64,000 bases of DNA from Phycomyces blakesleeanus NRRL 1555(-) (taxonomy: Eukaryota; Mucoromycota; Mucoromycetes; Mucorales; Phycomycetaceae), in the NCBI RefSeq assembly GCF_001638985.1, contig NW_017265150.1, forward strand, positions 124,001 through 188,000, written 5' to 3'. A program made the position numbers and the translations under genes. Positions 25,341 to 36,165 of the stretch are shown piece after piece (within the stretch, counting starts at the first letter, position 1; every line of letters begins with the position of its first letter). The notes beneath the pieces are model-generated. The model ran no database searches. It saw only the letters and a list, made by a program, of their open reading frames with translations, and was not told the DNA's origin.

Positions 25341-25553
25341 TTATTTATTTATTTATATATATTTCTTCTTTCGCTCTTCTTCTTCTTTAAGAAAAGAAAA
25401 AAGAAAAAAGAAAAAAAGAAAAAGAAAAGAATTTTGTAATTTATTTTTTCTTTTTCCTTTTTAATTTTTTTAATTTTTTTTTTTTTTTTTAATTTTTGTA
25501 ATTTGATTTTTATTTTATTTTATTTTGTGTGGTGTAATTTTGCTTTGTTCATC
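23186..25553. other. Divergent spacer (about 2.4 kb), repeats only
   Basis: Contents seen: a (TA)n tract at 23283-23328; a short GGATCAT tandem near 24054-24075; poly-T and T/A tracts around 24430-24480; and a long CT-rich promoter tract at about 25200-25500 leading into the transporter gene. No gene recognised. Confidence 0.65.
23283..23328. repeat. (TA)n dinucleotide repeat
   Basis: About 23 uninterrupted TA units upstream of the sulfate permease start. This is the longest TA run in the window. Confidence 0.95.
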
Positions 25554-27118
25554 ATGGCCTCGAGTTCTAATCTTTCAACGCGGTCATCCCGGTCTTCAGT
25601 CGCATGCCTAGACTCATCCATGGTCTGGTTGGCCATGTACTTTGTGCTCAACTTGACTTTGACCTTGTACAACAAGATCATCATGTCTCTGTTCGACTTC
25701 CCCTTTCCCTGGACACTCACTGCAATCCACACCTTTTGTGGTGCAGTTGGCTCATTTGTCTTTTGGCAATCAGATATCTTTGCTCCTGCAAATCTAGGTG
25801 AGCGTGAAAACATGATCATGCTTGTATTCTCTGTCCTCTACACAATCAACATTGCCATCAGCAACGTATCCCTGTAAGTCATTATTTGTTTTTTGTTTTA
25901 TTTCATTTCATTCCATAGCTCAACTATCCAACTAACCAAAGAAAAAAAAACAAAACAATAATAATAATAATAATAATAATAATCTGACATTCTTCATTTT
26001 GGTCTCTTTTTGTTTTATTCAGGAACCTTGTCACTGTTCCTTTCCATCAAGTGGTTCGTGCCATGACACCAGTATTCACTATCATTATCTCGCTCATGTT
26101 CCTCAAAAAAAGATATTCAAAGATGATCTACATTTCACTCTTACCGGTAAGATAGATAGATTATTCACCCGGATTTTATTTTTTTATGTATATAATTTCA
26201 TTGTTGGATCAATACAAAGAAAGGCAGAAAGAGGGATATAAGCACCATAAGGAATATTAAGGAATATATATATATATAAAGGGCTATATGGACTATATGG
26301 ACTATAGGGATTATAGGGATTATAGAGACTATAAGAACAAGATAATAGATATATACGTACACAAAATATCGATATTAACATGTAAATGTAATGGAATGAT
26401 AGGTGGTTTTGGGTGTTGCGTTTGCAACTTTTGGTGACTATGACTACACCGCAATGGGCTTCTTCCTCACTGTTCTGGGTACTGTGTTGGCGGCGTTGAA
26501 AACAATCGTGACAAACCGGGTTCAGGTGGGACGACTGAAGCTCCACCCACTTGATCTCTTGCTTCGCATGTCTCCGCTCGCATTCGTCCAGACCCTGACC
26601 TATGCATACATCACCGGCGAACTGGCCTTGGTGATCAACTTTTGCAGAACAAGCTTCTCCTGGTCCTTATTCTTTGCGCTCCTGATCAACGGCGTCATCG
26701 CATTCTTCTTGAACGTCGTCAGTTTCACAGCCAACAAAAAGACCAGTGCATTAACAATGACAGTTGCAGGTAAGAACCAAAACAAAAACAAAAATAAACT
26801 CTTTTATTTATTCATATGGGTTTGTTGTGTAGGCAACGTAAAGCAAGTTCTTTCTATTGTTTTGGCAGTAATGATCTTTAAATTGCACATCACTGCTACA
26901 AATTTTGCTGGCATTTTGTTGACCTTGGCTGGCGGTGGATGGTACACGTAAGTAACATAAGAAAATGACTATGATTCATTAGTTGAATTATCTGACCTTA
27001 CTTTTGGTCTATGAATATCTTTTATAGTCAAGTGGAGATGAAGGAAAAGAGTATGGCTAAAAAGACATCAAGCGATCTTATGAGCATTCCTATGGCAGAC
27101 GTCAAAATACAGCATTAA
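25554..27118 (+). CDS. Triose-phosphate/nucleotide-sugar transporter-family membrane protein (TPT domain)
   Basis: Five exons (25554-25873, 26023-26146, 26403-26769, 26833-26947, 27028-27118) join in phase to 338 residues. About ten hydrophobic helices follow a short Ser-rich cytosolic start. Typical TPT/SLC35 stretches are MYFVLNLTLTLYNKIIM, then NLVTVPFHQVVRAMTPVFTIIIS (the conserved VSFxxxVKAxxPxFTxxxS motif), TVLGTVLAALKTIVTNRVQVG, and SALTMTVAGNVKQVLSIVLAV. A basic/Ser tail ends in KIQH. The family exchanges phosphorylated sugars or nucleotide sugars in the Golgi or ER; the substrate cannot be read from sequence. The gene lies behind a long CT-rich promoter, and its stop codon is followed at once by a poly-C/poly-T tract. 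Confidence 0.9.
26284..26337. repeat. 9-bp intronic minisatellite
   Basis: Six tandem 9-bp units of the type CTATATGGA/CTATAGGGA inside intron 2 of the transporter gene. They stay open on the minus strand, where they read as a Tyr-Ser/Asn-Pro repeat. Confidence 0.85.
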
Positions 27119-27786
27119 CCCCCCCCCCCCCCCTTTTTTTTTTTAAAGAAAAAAAAAATACATTATAGTCAGAAAGATAAAGAGGTCAAATTATATCTCT
27201 TATATTTTCTAGTTTCATTTTCATTATTGTTTCAATTCTTGTTTTCTTTTACTCTTGTTTTGCGGATGAATTTTTACGATTTAACTTTTTGTCTTTATTA
27301 CTACTACTACTACTATTATTATTACTATTACTATTACTATTACTATTACTATTACTATTATTGCCCCAAATTTAGATTACCACTATATATTATATATATA
27401 TATATAAAAAAGAGAGAGAGAGAGAAAAATGTTTGTAAATTGAATTGAATTATATGTAATTGTACAAGTTGAATAATCTACAGCAGCACTTTGTGAATAA
27501 GCCTTGTTACACATTAAACAAAGAATATATATATATATATATATATTATATATAAAAGCCAAAGTGTGCAAAACAAATACACAAATTATTATTATTCTTG
27601 CCCAATGGTGCTTGTGTACATGGCGTTGTATTGTGCGTTTATGTGGCGTTTGAAGGCGTGAGAAACTCGACTCGACTCGACTTGACTTGTTTTTTATTTT
27701 ATTTTATTTTATTTTATTTTATTTTATTGATTTTAGATGAATAATAAAAAGGAACAAATTTAGCTTTAGCTTTTTTGATTCTTAAT
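27119..27786. other. Convergent 3' spacer with homopolymer and trinucleotide tracts
   Basis: Directly after the transporter stop come a run of about 14 C and a run of about 12 T. A (TAC/TAT/TTA)n trinucleotide tract lies at about 27297-27360, and a (TTTTA)n tract at about 27690-27727 next to the NDPK stop. This is the shared 3' region of two convergent genes. Confidence 0.75.
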
Positions 27787-28341
27787 CTAGTTCTCGTAGA
27801 TCAAGGCGTGGAGGGAGGTGTTGCGGGAGGCAACCTTGACACCACGGGGGAACCACATAGCGATTTCGCGCTGGGCAGACTCAACAGAGTCACTGCCGTG
27901 GCAGATGTTACGTCCAACCTCGATACAGAAGTCACCACGGATGGTACCGGCAGCAGAGGCAAGGGGGTTGGTCTCACCCAACATCTTGCGGCCAACCTTG
28001 ACGACATCCTTACCAACCCAGACCATACCGACAACGGGTCCGGAGGCCATGTACTCGATCAAACCGGCGAAGAAACCCTTGCCCTTCAAGTCCTGGTAGT
28101 GCTCCTCGAGCAACTGCTTGGTGGGGTTCATCAACTCAAGGGCGGCGAGCTGGTAACCACGCTGCTCGAAACGCTTGATGATCTCACCAACGAGACCACG
28201 GGCAACGCCTATATAAACATTTTTATTAATGTGTGTTTCCATGGTGATTGATTTTTTATTTATTTAGAAAAATTGATTTTTTTTAATTAATTAATTCATA
28301 TTCTTACCATCGGGCTTGATCATGATGTAGGTTTGCTCCAT
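27787..28341 (-). CDS. YNK1: Nucleoside diphosphate kinase
   Basis: Two exons (28341-28308 and 28208-27787) give 151 residues, the normal NDPK size. The N-terminus [12 protein letters not shown] splices to [18 protein letters not shown], both family-diagnostic. The nucleotide-binding and Kpn-loop region is present. The active-site His lies in [17 protein letters not shown], and the protein ends in ALIYEN after the FPRGVK motif. It moves the gamma phosphate from ATP to other NDPs in the cytosol. Codon use is strongly biased (AAG, GTC, GGC), as for an abundant protein. Complete and unambiguous. Confidence 0.97.
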
Positions 28342-30443
28342 TTTTTATTATTGCAAAAAGATAAGTTGGTGTGAAAGGGACAAGGAGTGTATTCGTGGCG
28401 CGACACTTGTTGTTTTATTTGCTTTGGCTGTCTGAGAATGAAAAAAATCATGTGTATATATAATATATATACAAGCCAAAATAAAACAACAAGAAAATTT
28501 TTTTTTTCATTTTTTTTCACTTTATTTATTTATATTATATATACTAATTGCCTATAATAATGATGATAATGATGATGTTGATCAAACCTTGCTGCAGAAA
28601 TATTCTGACGTAAATAGCGGAGTATAAATAACATGCACTTTATGTTTATATAATTATATAACCATAGATACCTTTCTTTGATTTACTTTCTGACGCAAAT
28701 ATGTATACTTTATATTATATAATTCCAATAAATAAATTTATATATTAGCTGTGAAATATCTAAAAAGGCTTTGCTTTATCCTTTAATAGTAAACTTGGTG
28801 ATTCCTTGGATTAACTCATTCACAAAGAAATTTTGAATATATTTATGTATACGTGTATACGGATAAACAGAGGGTTTTGTCAAAAGAGGGGGATATTTCA
28901 TTCTCTTTCTCGGGTATATTCCCAACTCAAATAAGTCTCAACTCACCTACAAATTTAAGGTGGGACAGCCTACTTGAATGAAGTTATATATATATATATT
29001 TATATGTGTGTAGGTGTATTTTGAATGTTTTTTTTTTCTTTTTATTAATAATTATTATACGTTTGTTTATTTGTCTAGTTGGTTGGTCGGTTGGTTGGTG
29101 ACAAGCAGGGTGTACTAATATTACACTAGCCAAAACTGATTAAATCTAAAGCTAAATCTAAAGAGAAGCAATTTTTATGTACAAATAATATATATATATA
29201 TATGGGGTGTTCAAGCGTCAGTCAATTTTAATAACAACAAATTTTGATCAATATATCTTTTCAATTCCCCAATAGCCCTTTTCTTTTCTTTTTATTTAAG
29301 AAACAAATCCCCTTCTTTTTTTTTTAAAAAAAAAAAAAAAAAGAAGTTCAAATATTAAGTAGAAAATAAACAAACAAACAAATAATAAAGTTATCAAGGT
29401 TTAAAATTCAATAAGCAAGAAAAAAGGAAACTTGCCCAGACTAAAAATTAATAATAAAAAGCATCTTTTTGGTGTATTTCTATAGCGTGGATTTCGAATG
29501 GACTGAGAATGGAAATAAGTAGCATGCACTGACAATTTCTTTATTTTTTATTTTATTCTTTACAATCAGTCAGTCAGTCAGTCAGTCAGTCAGTCTGTCA
29601 GTCTGTGGGTATTTTCCAAAAGAATACTTTTAATGAAATCCATTTTTAATAAGAAAAACACCAAAGGCTTTGGTATTTTGTTTTTGCGCAATAGCCATAA
29701 AAAAAAAGAATCAACCGGTCCTTATCTTTAGATGATGTATAAAACAATAGAGCACTAATACCAAGTATAGAAAGAAAGAAAGAAAGAACCTTTTTCCCCT
29801 TCCTTCAAAGGGCCCAAGGGTTTATTAGCCACCATACCTTATTTATTTTATCTACATGGCCTTTAAACGCCATCATCAGCATTCCTGCTATTCTACAAAC
29901 ATTCAATCAATACTTCTTTAGTCATTATTATCTGTTTAAAGAAAGTAAAAGTATATATATATATATATAATTAATTAATTAATTAATTAAACCAAGCTAT
30001 TCCAATGGCATATAGAACATAAATATTAGTGCACATTTTCAAGAAACCAACTCTGTAACCTCTTTATATAAAAGTGATTTGATAAGCTCCTTAGGTCGAT
30101 CCCTGAGGTATTTTCTTTTCTTTTACTCCTGTTTGATCCCCAAAGTGTTTATCTGACAAGTAAATTATACCTGATGAAAAGGAAAGGAGAGAGCAAGGGG
30201 GTGGACAGGTTCGAACAAAATTATCTCTACTGTATTTTTCTTGCTTTGCTTTCAAGACAGAACCATGTTCTAGTAAAGCTTTTGGTGGGTTTATTGCCGT
30301 CTTGATTAGTTTTGAGAACGTTCAAACTGTTTCATACAAACAAGAACCAACATGCACTTTCCTCATTAAGGAGCTTGCTTTTTTTTTGGTATTTCTTATT
30401 TATTTTTGGCTGTAAATATATATAAATATATCTATATATCTTT

Positions 30444-30475
<32 letters not shown>

Positions 30476-30530
30476 ATTCATTAATTGCTTACTTACTATC
30501 CCTTGTAATAAATACACCATTGCTTGATAA
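28342..30530. other. Spacer, about 2.2 kb, no gene recognised
   Basis: AT-rich. Repeats seen are a (CAGT)n microsatellite at about 29570-29605, (TAAT)n near 29970-29990, poly-T/poly-A at about 29315-29343, and (TA)n runs. The left end is the NDPK promoter. Confidence 0.65.
29570..29605. repeat. (CAGT)n tetranucleotide microsatellite
   Basis: About nine CAGT units with two CTGT variants at the right end. Confidence 0.9.
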
Positions 30531-31401
30531 ATGAACTTTTTAAAAGTCACAGGATTCTTTTCTCCAGAGAGCTTCTACTCTCTTGAAACATCAATTGGGT
30601 CAGAGAAAGAATGGGTATTTACATTGTGGACAAACACAACGTATGTAAGCCATACAAACAAATACAAATAAAAATAAAAATAAAAAACGTTATAGTCCTC
30701 CAAGACCAGTGTCGTGCAAAATGACAAACGAATGCTACAAATCGCTCGGGGATGAGCTGGTCCTTGTCCAAGACGATCTGTATGACCTGACGGTCGGCGG
30801 CCAATTTCTAAAGTATGCTTTTAATGGAAGTCTGGACAGCCCTCCTTCTGCCTGCTCAACAAACAGTCTGATTCTTGTGACCGAATACGCCCACCTGAAG
30901 CCTAAAAGCTTCATGTTGACTGCAATGCTGATTACAAGAAACCGGATGCCTATAATCCACCGCATCGAACATCTGCCCAGAGACGACAAAAGGGCCCTCA
31001 CGACCGTCATCGTCCTAAAGCTCTGTGTCTGTAGCTCAAAGAACCGAGACGACAGCCAAGAACCAGAAGGATTGGCTCCCGAATCAACTCCCGGATCGAC
31101 TCCCGGATCAACTTGCCGCGATCCAGTCCTAGTGTCCGCGGTAATTTCTCCAACACAAAAAGAAAAAGAAAAAGAATTACTACTCTTACTACACCAACAA
31201 CAACAAAAACAGCAATTACAAGCCCAAGCCCAAGCACAATTACAATTACAATTGCAAGCACAAGCACAAGCACAAGCACAAGCACAAACACAAACACAAT
31301 TACAAACACAAACACATAGACCAATCGCATCTATCCTGAGAACCGAATTCATGTCCAAGTATCCACTAGGCCGTTCAACAAGGTTGATAGGCAGTAGATA
31401 A
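30531..31401 (+). CDS. Unrecognised protein with Gln/Ala-rich repeat tail, 271 residues
   Basis: Two exons (30531-30640, 30696-31401) joined by a GTATGT donor and TAG acceptor keep one frame, which supports a real gene. The first 130 residues look globular: FLKVTGFFSPESFYSLETS, then SLGDELVLVQDDLYDLTVGG, FLKYAFNGSLDS, SLILVTEYAHLKPKSF, and HRIEHLPRDDKRALTTVIVLKLCV. A linker with GSTPGST repeats follows. Residues about 190-240 are a Gln/Ala/Leu/Thr low-complexity run built from AAGCAC/AAACAC/AATTAC hexamers, ending in FMSKYPLGRSTRLIGSR. No signal peptide or transmembrane helix. I do not recognise the family. The repeat tail reads as alternating QA because the DNA is a hexamer microsatellite. 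Confidence 0.68.
31216..31314. repeat. Coding hexanucleotide repeat (CAAGCA/CAAACA/CAATTA)
   Basis: Imperfect 6-bp units inside the tail of the unrecognised gene. They encode the Gln-Ala, Gln-Leu and Gln-Thr dipeptides. The unit is the complement of the one at 5689-5766. Confidence 0.9.
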
Positions 31402-32265
31402 ACCATCTTTTTTTTTATTTATTTTTAATTTGCTTTCTTTAAAGTAATTCAAGAAAACAACCTCTTGTCATTTCTTTTTCTATTCTTCTTCTTCTTCTAT
31501 CTTTTAATTAGTATTATTTCTCAAACAAAAAAAAATCCCCCCCCCCCCCCCTTTTTCTGTTTATTTGCTCTACTCTTTCATTCATATCAATCCCTTTTTT
31601 TTCAGTGGCTTGTTTTATGCAAAATAAAATAAAATAAAGGGACAAACTCACTACTGTATACTTCTTGGCAAATTTCCAAAAATAAAATGTTTCATTGTTT
31701 CAATATAATTCTTATTTTGTTGTCTTTAAAATAGATAGAGAGATATAGATATGATTAAATCAGCTCACAATATGTATCAAATTATATAATACAGATGTAG
31801 AATAGCAACAAAATAAATAATACTTTTTTTTTAAAAAAAAAAGGGAACCAATTATATGAAATGAAATGAAATGAAATGAAAATATAAATGTCTTATCTGT
31901 AACAGAAAAAAAAAGCTTAATTCTTTTTATTTAATATAATTATAAAATGCCTATGTGTGTTATAGGTCCGTGTCCATATGGGTGTGTGAAGAAAAAAGTA
32001 GTCTTCAAATACACACACACACACACACACACAAAAGAGTATTCAATTTTAACATTGGTCTCTCTTTTGTGTAAATACCATGTATACTTCTTTAATTAAA
32101 CACATTACATTTCGTATAGTATATCATATCGTATCGTATTTTGTTTCAATTGAAATTAAAATGGAGAGAAATTCTCGGTATTTTGGTATAATATTATCCT
32201 GGTATACCAGACCAGACCACTGATTTCATGAGCTTATATAATGTGTGTAAATGTGTGTGCATGGG

Positions 32266-32321
32266 ATACCTGGGAGTGTTACCCCGGGAGTGTTACCCCG
32301 GGAAGGTTGCCCCGGGAGGGA
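32266..32321. repeat. 14-bp GC-rich tandem repeat with CCCGGG cores
   Basis: Four head-to-tail 14-bp units of the type TACCCCGGGAGTGT. Three carry the CCCGGG palindrome. The block stands out sharply from its AT-rich surroundings. Confidence 0.9.
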
Positions 32322-33227
32322 TGTCTGTATGTAGACAACTGTCATGTATTTATTACCAACAAAATGAAATAAAATAAAATATTTTCTTCTTTTTATATTA
32401 TTCTATAATGATATTAATTAGTCAATGCTTTATACTCGCTGAATAACTATTACTTTTTACAAGTATCTTCAACTGACAAGGTTATACGTCTGTGTATTGT
32501 GATGGGAATCCGTGGGACCCCTTTTCTTCTTAAACAAAACAAATTCTCTGATGACTTTTAATTTTTATACATCTGCACATATATACATTTGGCTTCAAAA
32601 AACCTTAGTTCTTTGTCAAACCATTCGGTCTGAGCGCAACAAGAGATCTCACGTTTTGCTCTCTATATAGACTATTCCGGATAAACAGATTTCATTCTAA
32701 CCACTCTTTATTTTCCTTGTATACGACGTAGACCGGCTGTCCACATTGGAACAGTTTAAGAAGCAATAAGCATACTATTCTAAGAAAGAAAAAGCCGTTT
32801 GTTCTAGTTTATTTAAATATTTGATACTAAAACAACAATTGAACTTGTTGTTTAGTTTCATTATTTCTTATTTCATACATTGTATACTCATCTTCAATCA
32901 TTTATGACAATACTTCTTCCTAAAGTTGCTTATGTGCTTCTTATACTGTTATTAATTTTAAGTATTCACTACCCATTTGCCCTACCCGTTTGTCTAAACT
33001 TATGAAAGCCTTTCAAATTTCTATAACTGTCTTGATAGTTAAAAGTTCTCTTGTATAAATTCAATTGCTATATGGTGTATATTTTTATCCCTAACTTTAC
33101 TTACTTTTTTGCTGTTTATTTTAATTGCGCACACAATTACAATCGTATATAGTCTATGGATAATAATATGTATATGATGATAACAAGAATGTTTGTGATA
33201 TCATTAAATCATTTGAAATATCTGATA

Positions 33228-33372
33228 TCTTTGAAGTCTCTAAAGCACCTAGAGCTTTTAGAGCCGTTAGAGTCATTAGGGCCCCTATAACCCTTTTGAC
33301 CCTAATACCCCTAATACCCCTCATAACCCTTAAAGCATCTAGAATTTTCCAAGGCTTTAAAGTCTTTAAATT
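33228..33372. repeat. Degenerate repeat block with CCCTAA-like motifs
   Basis: A TAAAGCACCTAGAG segment at 33241 recurs as TAAAGCATCTAGAA at 33331. Between them the left side carries TTAGAG/TTAGGG motifs and the right side CCCTAATACCC repeats, giving an imperfect inverted arrangement around AGGGCCCCT. Confidence 0.6.
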
Positions 33373-34446
33373 TCCAAGTTGTTAGACAATACCGTTAGAT
33401 TTTTCTCAAATGGAGAAAATATTTTAGTCAGTGAATTACCTTCTTCATACCTTTCAAAAAGTCATCAAGTAATCTCTTTTAAATACCAAGCTAGTTTAAA
33501 AAATATTCTTGCCACTTTGCTTGCCCTTATTGTTCATCTCAATTGGGAGCACAAATATATCGTGAGTTATCTGTGCAGGAGTAATTTATGAACTTGTTTT
33601 AAAAATATAGAAAGAAGAATATAACGATCACTATAGAAAAGTAATGGTTACCAACATGAGACCGAGGTTAATTTTTGAATCTTTTAGATTTTAAAGAAAT
33701 GGAAAACATTAAAATTAAAACGCATAAAAAAAAACATTATCCTAATTCCTCATTTTACTAAAGCACTTTTCCCACCCCTCCTCCTCTTCCACCTTTTATA
33801 TATATATATATACCAAGTTATGCTCATGAAAAATAAATAAAAAAACGTCCAATATATGGATAAACCCATCCGATCAGCCTCAAATGTGTTCTTTATCCAA
33901 CTCATATGAATTTATCCCAGTATGTAGATACACATATCAATTCTCCCTCAGAGTTTTAAGAAAATTTGGGATTCATTTCAATGCTCGATTTTGCATTGTG
34001 AGATTGCATAAATTCAGTAAAATTCCATATAGATCCAAATTCAAATCCAAAATCCAAATCCTGTCAATTATTCCTCTTTACCATGTATCTATGCATAATA
34101 TATATATACACATATCGACTCTATTACATGTACAATTCTTCTGAAAAAATAAAATAAAAAAGAACCCCTCACTTATCCCCCACTTGTTTTTTTTTGGTGT
34201 TGTTGGTGCTATTTATATTTATACTGAAATTGATATTGATATTGATATTGCCGGTGTTGGTGTTGGTGTTGGTGTTGATGTAGGTAATTTTAATTAATGC
34301 CTTATTTAGTGTGTTTTCTCCTCTGTAGGGAAAAAATATCTATACATTTTTTTCATGGTTCTTTTACACATATATAAAAGTCCATCGTCGCGATTTCCTT
34401 TTTTTTCGTCTTCTTCTCCTTCTTCTGTTTTATATGTTTTGGTTGT

Positions 34447-35229
34447 TTAACGACGTGAAAAGTTGTTTTCGTTGCGGTTGAATTTGGTCTCCTTCACTTT
34501 CTGATCGAGCATGTGCTTGCGTCTAAAAACACCATCCTTGGCTGCGCTAGAGATGACCTTTGCGATGAGTTCAACACCTCTGATCGAGTCGTCGTTGGCA
34601 GGAATAGGGTAAGTGACGCGACGGGGATCGTAATCAGTGTCAGTGATGGCAATGATAGGGATCTTGTGGAGCTGGGCTTCCGAAATCGCAATCTTGTTCT
34701 CAAGTGGGTTCAGAAGCACAATAAGATCGGGCTTGTAGGTCTTTGGTGCTCTTCCGGGATCTTCGGGATCCGGTGGTGCGTGGCGTCCGAGCACCTGGTG
34801 TGCGTTTGTCAACGTGCCTGGGATCCACTTTCCAGACACATGGTAGCCCTCACACTGTCGTGCGGCGTCAATGGTCAGGTCCTGGAAACCAGGACGAGTG
34901 CCAACAAATAAAATGGTACCACCACGAACAGCAATCTCGCGGGCGACATTGCAAGCTCTACGCAGGTACACAAGGGTCTGCTCCAAGTTGATAATGCTCA
35001 AGCCCTCGCGTGTACCGAAAATAAAAGGCAGAGTGGCAGGCTCCCACAAACTAGTCGAATGACCAAGGTGGAGACCAGCAGCAAGAAGTTTGGCGATTGT
35101 CATGTTGTAAGGTGTGATGGGTTCAACAGTCTCATTGATAGTACGTCTGATCGGCTTCTTAAGGGCGTCAGTGGGAGGCACTATTTAGCACACATCAATT
35201 TTGTTTGCTGTGCAAGTTTTATCGTAGCA

Positions 35230-35265
<36 letters not shown>

Positions 35266-35577
35266 GTCATTGCGTGCTTACCAAGACTCTCGAGAGTGGG
35301 AGCACTTTCGGGAGCGGCAGGTGTGCCCTGGGCAGTTGAAAGAGTTCTCATCCATGCTATAGACGTTTGTTCATTAACAATTCTTTTATAATGCTTTTAT
35401 TTATTTTTTTATTATTAAAACAAAGAAAAATAAAAAAAGGAAGTCAAGAATGAAGGAAAGGAATGAGGAGAAGCCAAAAAGAGGAAAAAGAGAAAAAGGA
35501 GGAAGCTTACTGCGAGGAGCAACAACAAGCTGTTTCCGTGTGCCAGCAAGAGCTTGATAGAGTGTGCGTGACGCCAT
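34447..35577 (-). CDS. MRP4: Mitochondrial small-subunit ribosomal protein uS2m
   Basis: Three exons on the minus strand. Exon 1 gives MASRTLYQALAGTRKQLVVAP, an Arg/Ala-rich presequence without acidic residues. Exon 2 adds the MRTLSTAQGTPAAPESAP leader. Exon 3 encodes the uS2 core: LLAAGLHLGHSTSLWEPATLPFIFG, then GLSIINLEQTLVYLRRACNVA, ILFVGTRPGFQ, PDLIVLLNPLENKIAISEAQLHKIPIIAITDTDYDP, and the closing IPANDDSIRGVELIAKVI. It replaces bacterial S2 in the mitochondrial 28S-type subunit. An upstream in-frame ATG at 35595 would add MLYLLP, so the start is slightly uncertain. A long (GT)n run sits in the intron at about 35232-35261. Confidence 0.93.
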
Positions 35578-36165
35578 TGGTAGGAGGTATAGCACAGGGA
35601 AAAAGCCTCTTTGAATTTGCTATGTTACCAAAAAAAAAAAACGTAAATGTCCTTTTTTTTCCCCTCCCCCTTCCCCATGCAAACACACGTCACAAATTTT
35701 CGAGCCGAGCATCTTCCCGGAGGTGTACATCAAGGTGTCCCAGCCACACACCCCCTGGTTCGTCCTCTTTTACCAGACATCTCCTTGAAGGTAATAATCA
35801 TACACCGAGACTAGAGGACGTCCATCGATGGATCAATCGCCTGATAGAGGATGGATGAATAATACCAGCATGTCAAATCATACTATCAATCCATTCTCGC
35901 CAACAACCTCAAATTGGGACGATATATATATATATATATTATATTATATTATATATTATATGAATATGCAAAGATAAAAAAAATCCAAATGCGAATGCAA
36001 AATTTAATTTGCTGAGCATGGGCAGATTGTCAATGCATAACTGATCATCGATGGATGCCAAGACCCTGTTCACATTACTCTCGCCTTCAATGTGTCGTTG
36101 ACCAGCAACTCATTCTATATTCTTGCCTTTGTTCTTATTTATATACGTACAGGGCTAATTTTGTC
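35578..36165. promoter_or_regulatory. Shared divergent promoter of uS2m and eL15
   Basis: A 588-bp spacer lies between the two start codons. The left part is CT-rich and the middle more GC-rich (about 35700-35830); a (TA)n tract sits at about 35920-35945. A probable 5' UTR intron of eL15 ends with TACAG at 36151-36152, just before the ATG. No specific factor site is claimed. Confidence 0.55.

Larger units (their letters stand above)
31402..34446. other. Large spacer (3.0 kb), repeats and decayed sequence
   Basis: Contents: poly-C/poly-T at about 31537-31556; (CA)n near 32012-32033; a GC-rich 14-bp tandem at 32266-32321; an unusual direct/inverted repeat block with telomere-like motifs at 33228-33372; and a GTTGGT/GATATT hexamer array near 34220-34282. 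Open frames near 33379 and 33884 lack any start or splice support. No gene recognised. Confidence 0.65.

Noticed and set aside
30195..30225. GGTTCGAAC sequence resembling a tRNA B-box
   Set aside because: No A-box or stem pairing upstream; a single short match.
30735..31406. 223-codon minus-strand frame with Cys/Ala/Val repeats
   Set aside because: It is the reverse reading of the hexamer repeat and the flanking gene, and the plus-strand exon is supported by splicing phase.
33379..33591. 70-codon frame in the large spacer
   Set aside because: No ATG in good context, no splice support, ordinary composition for AT-rich random DNA.
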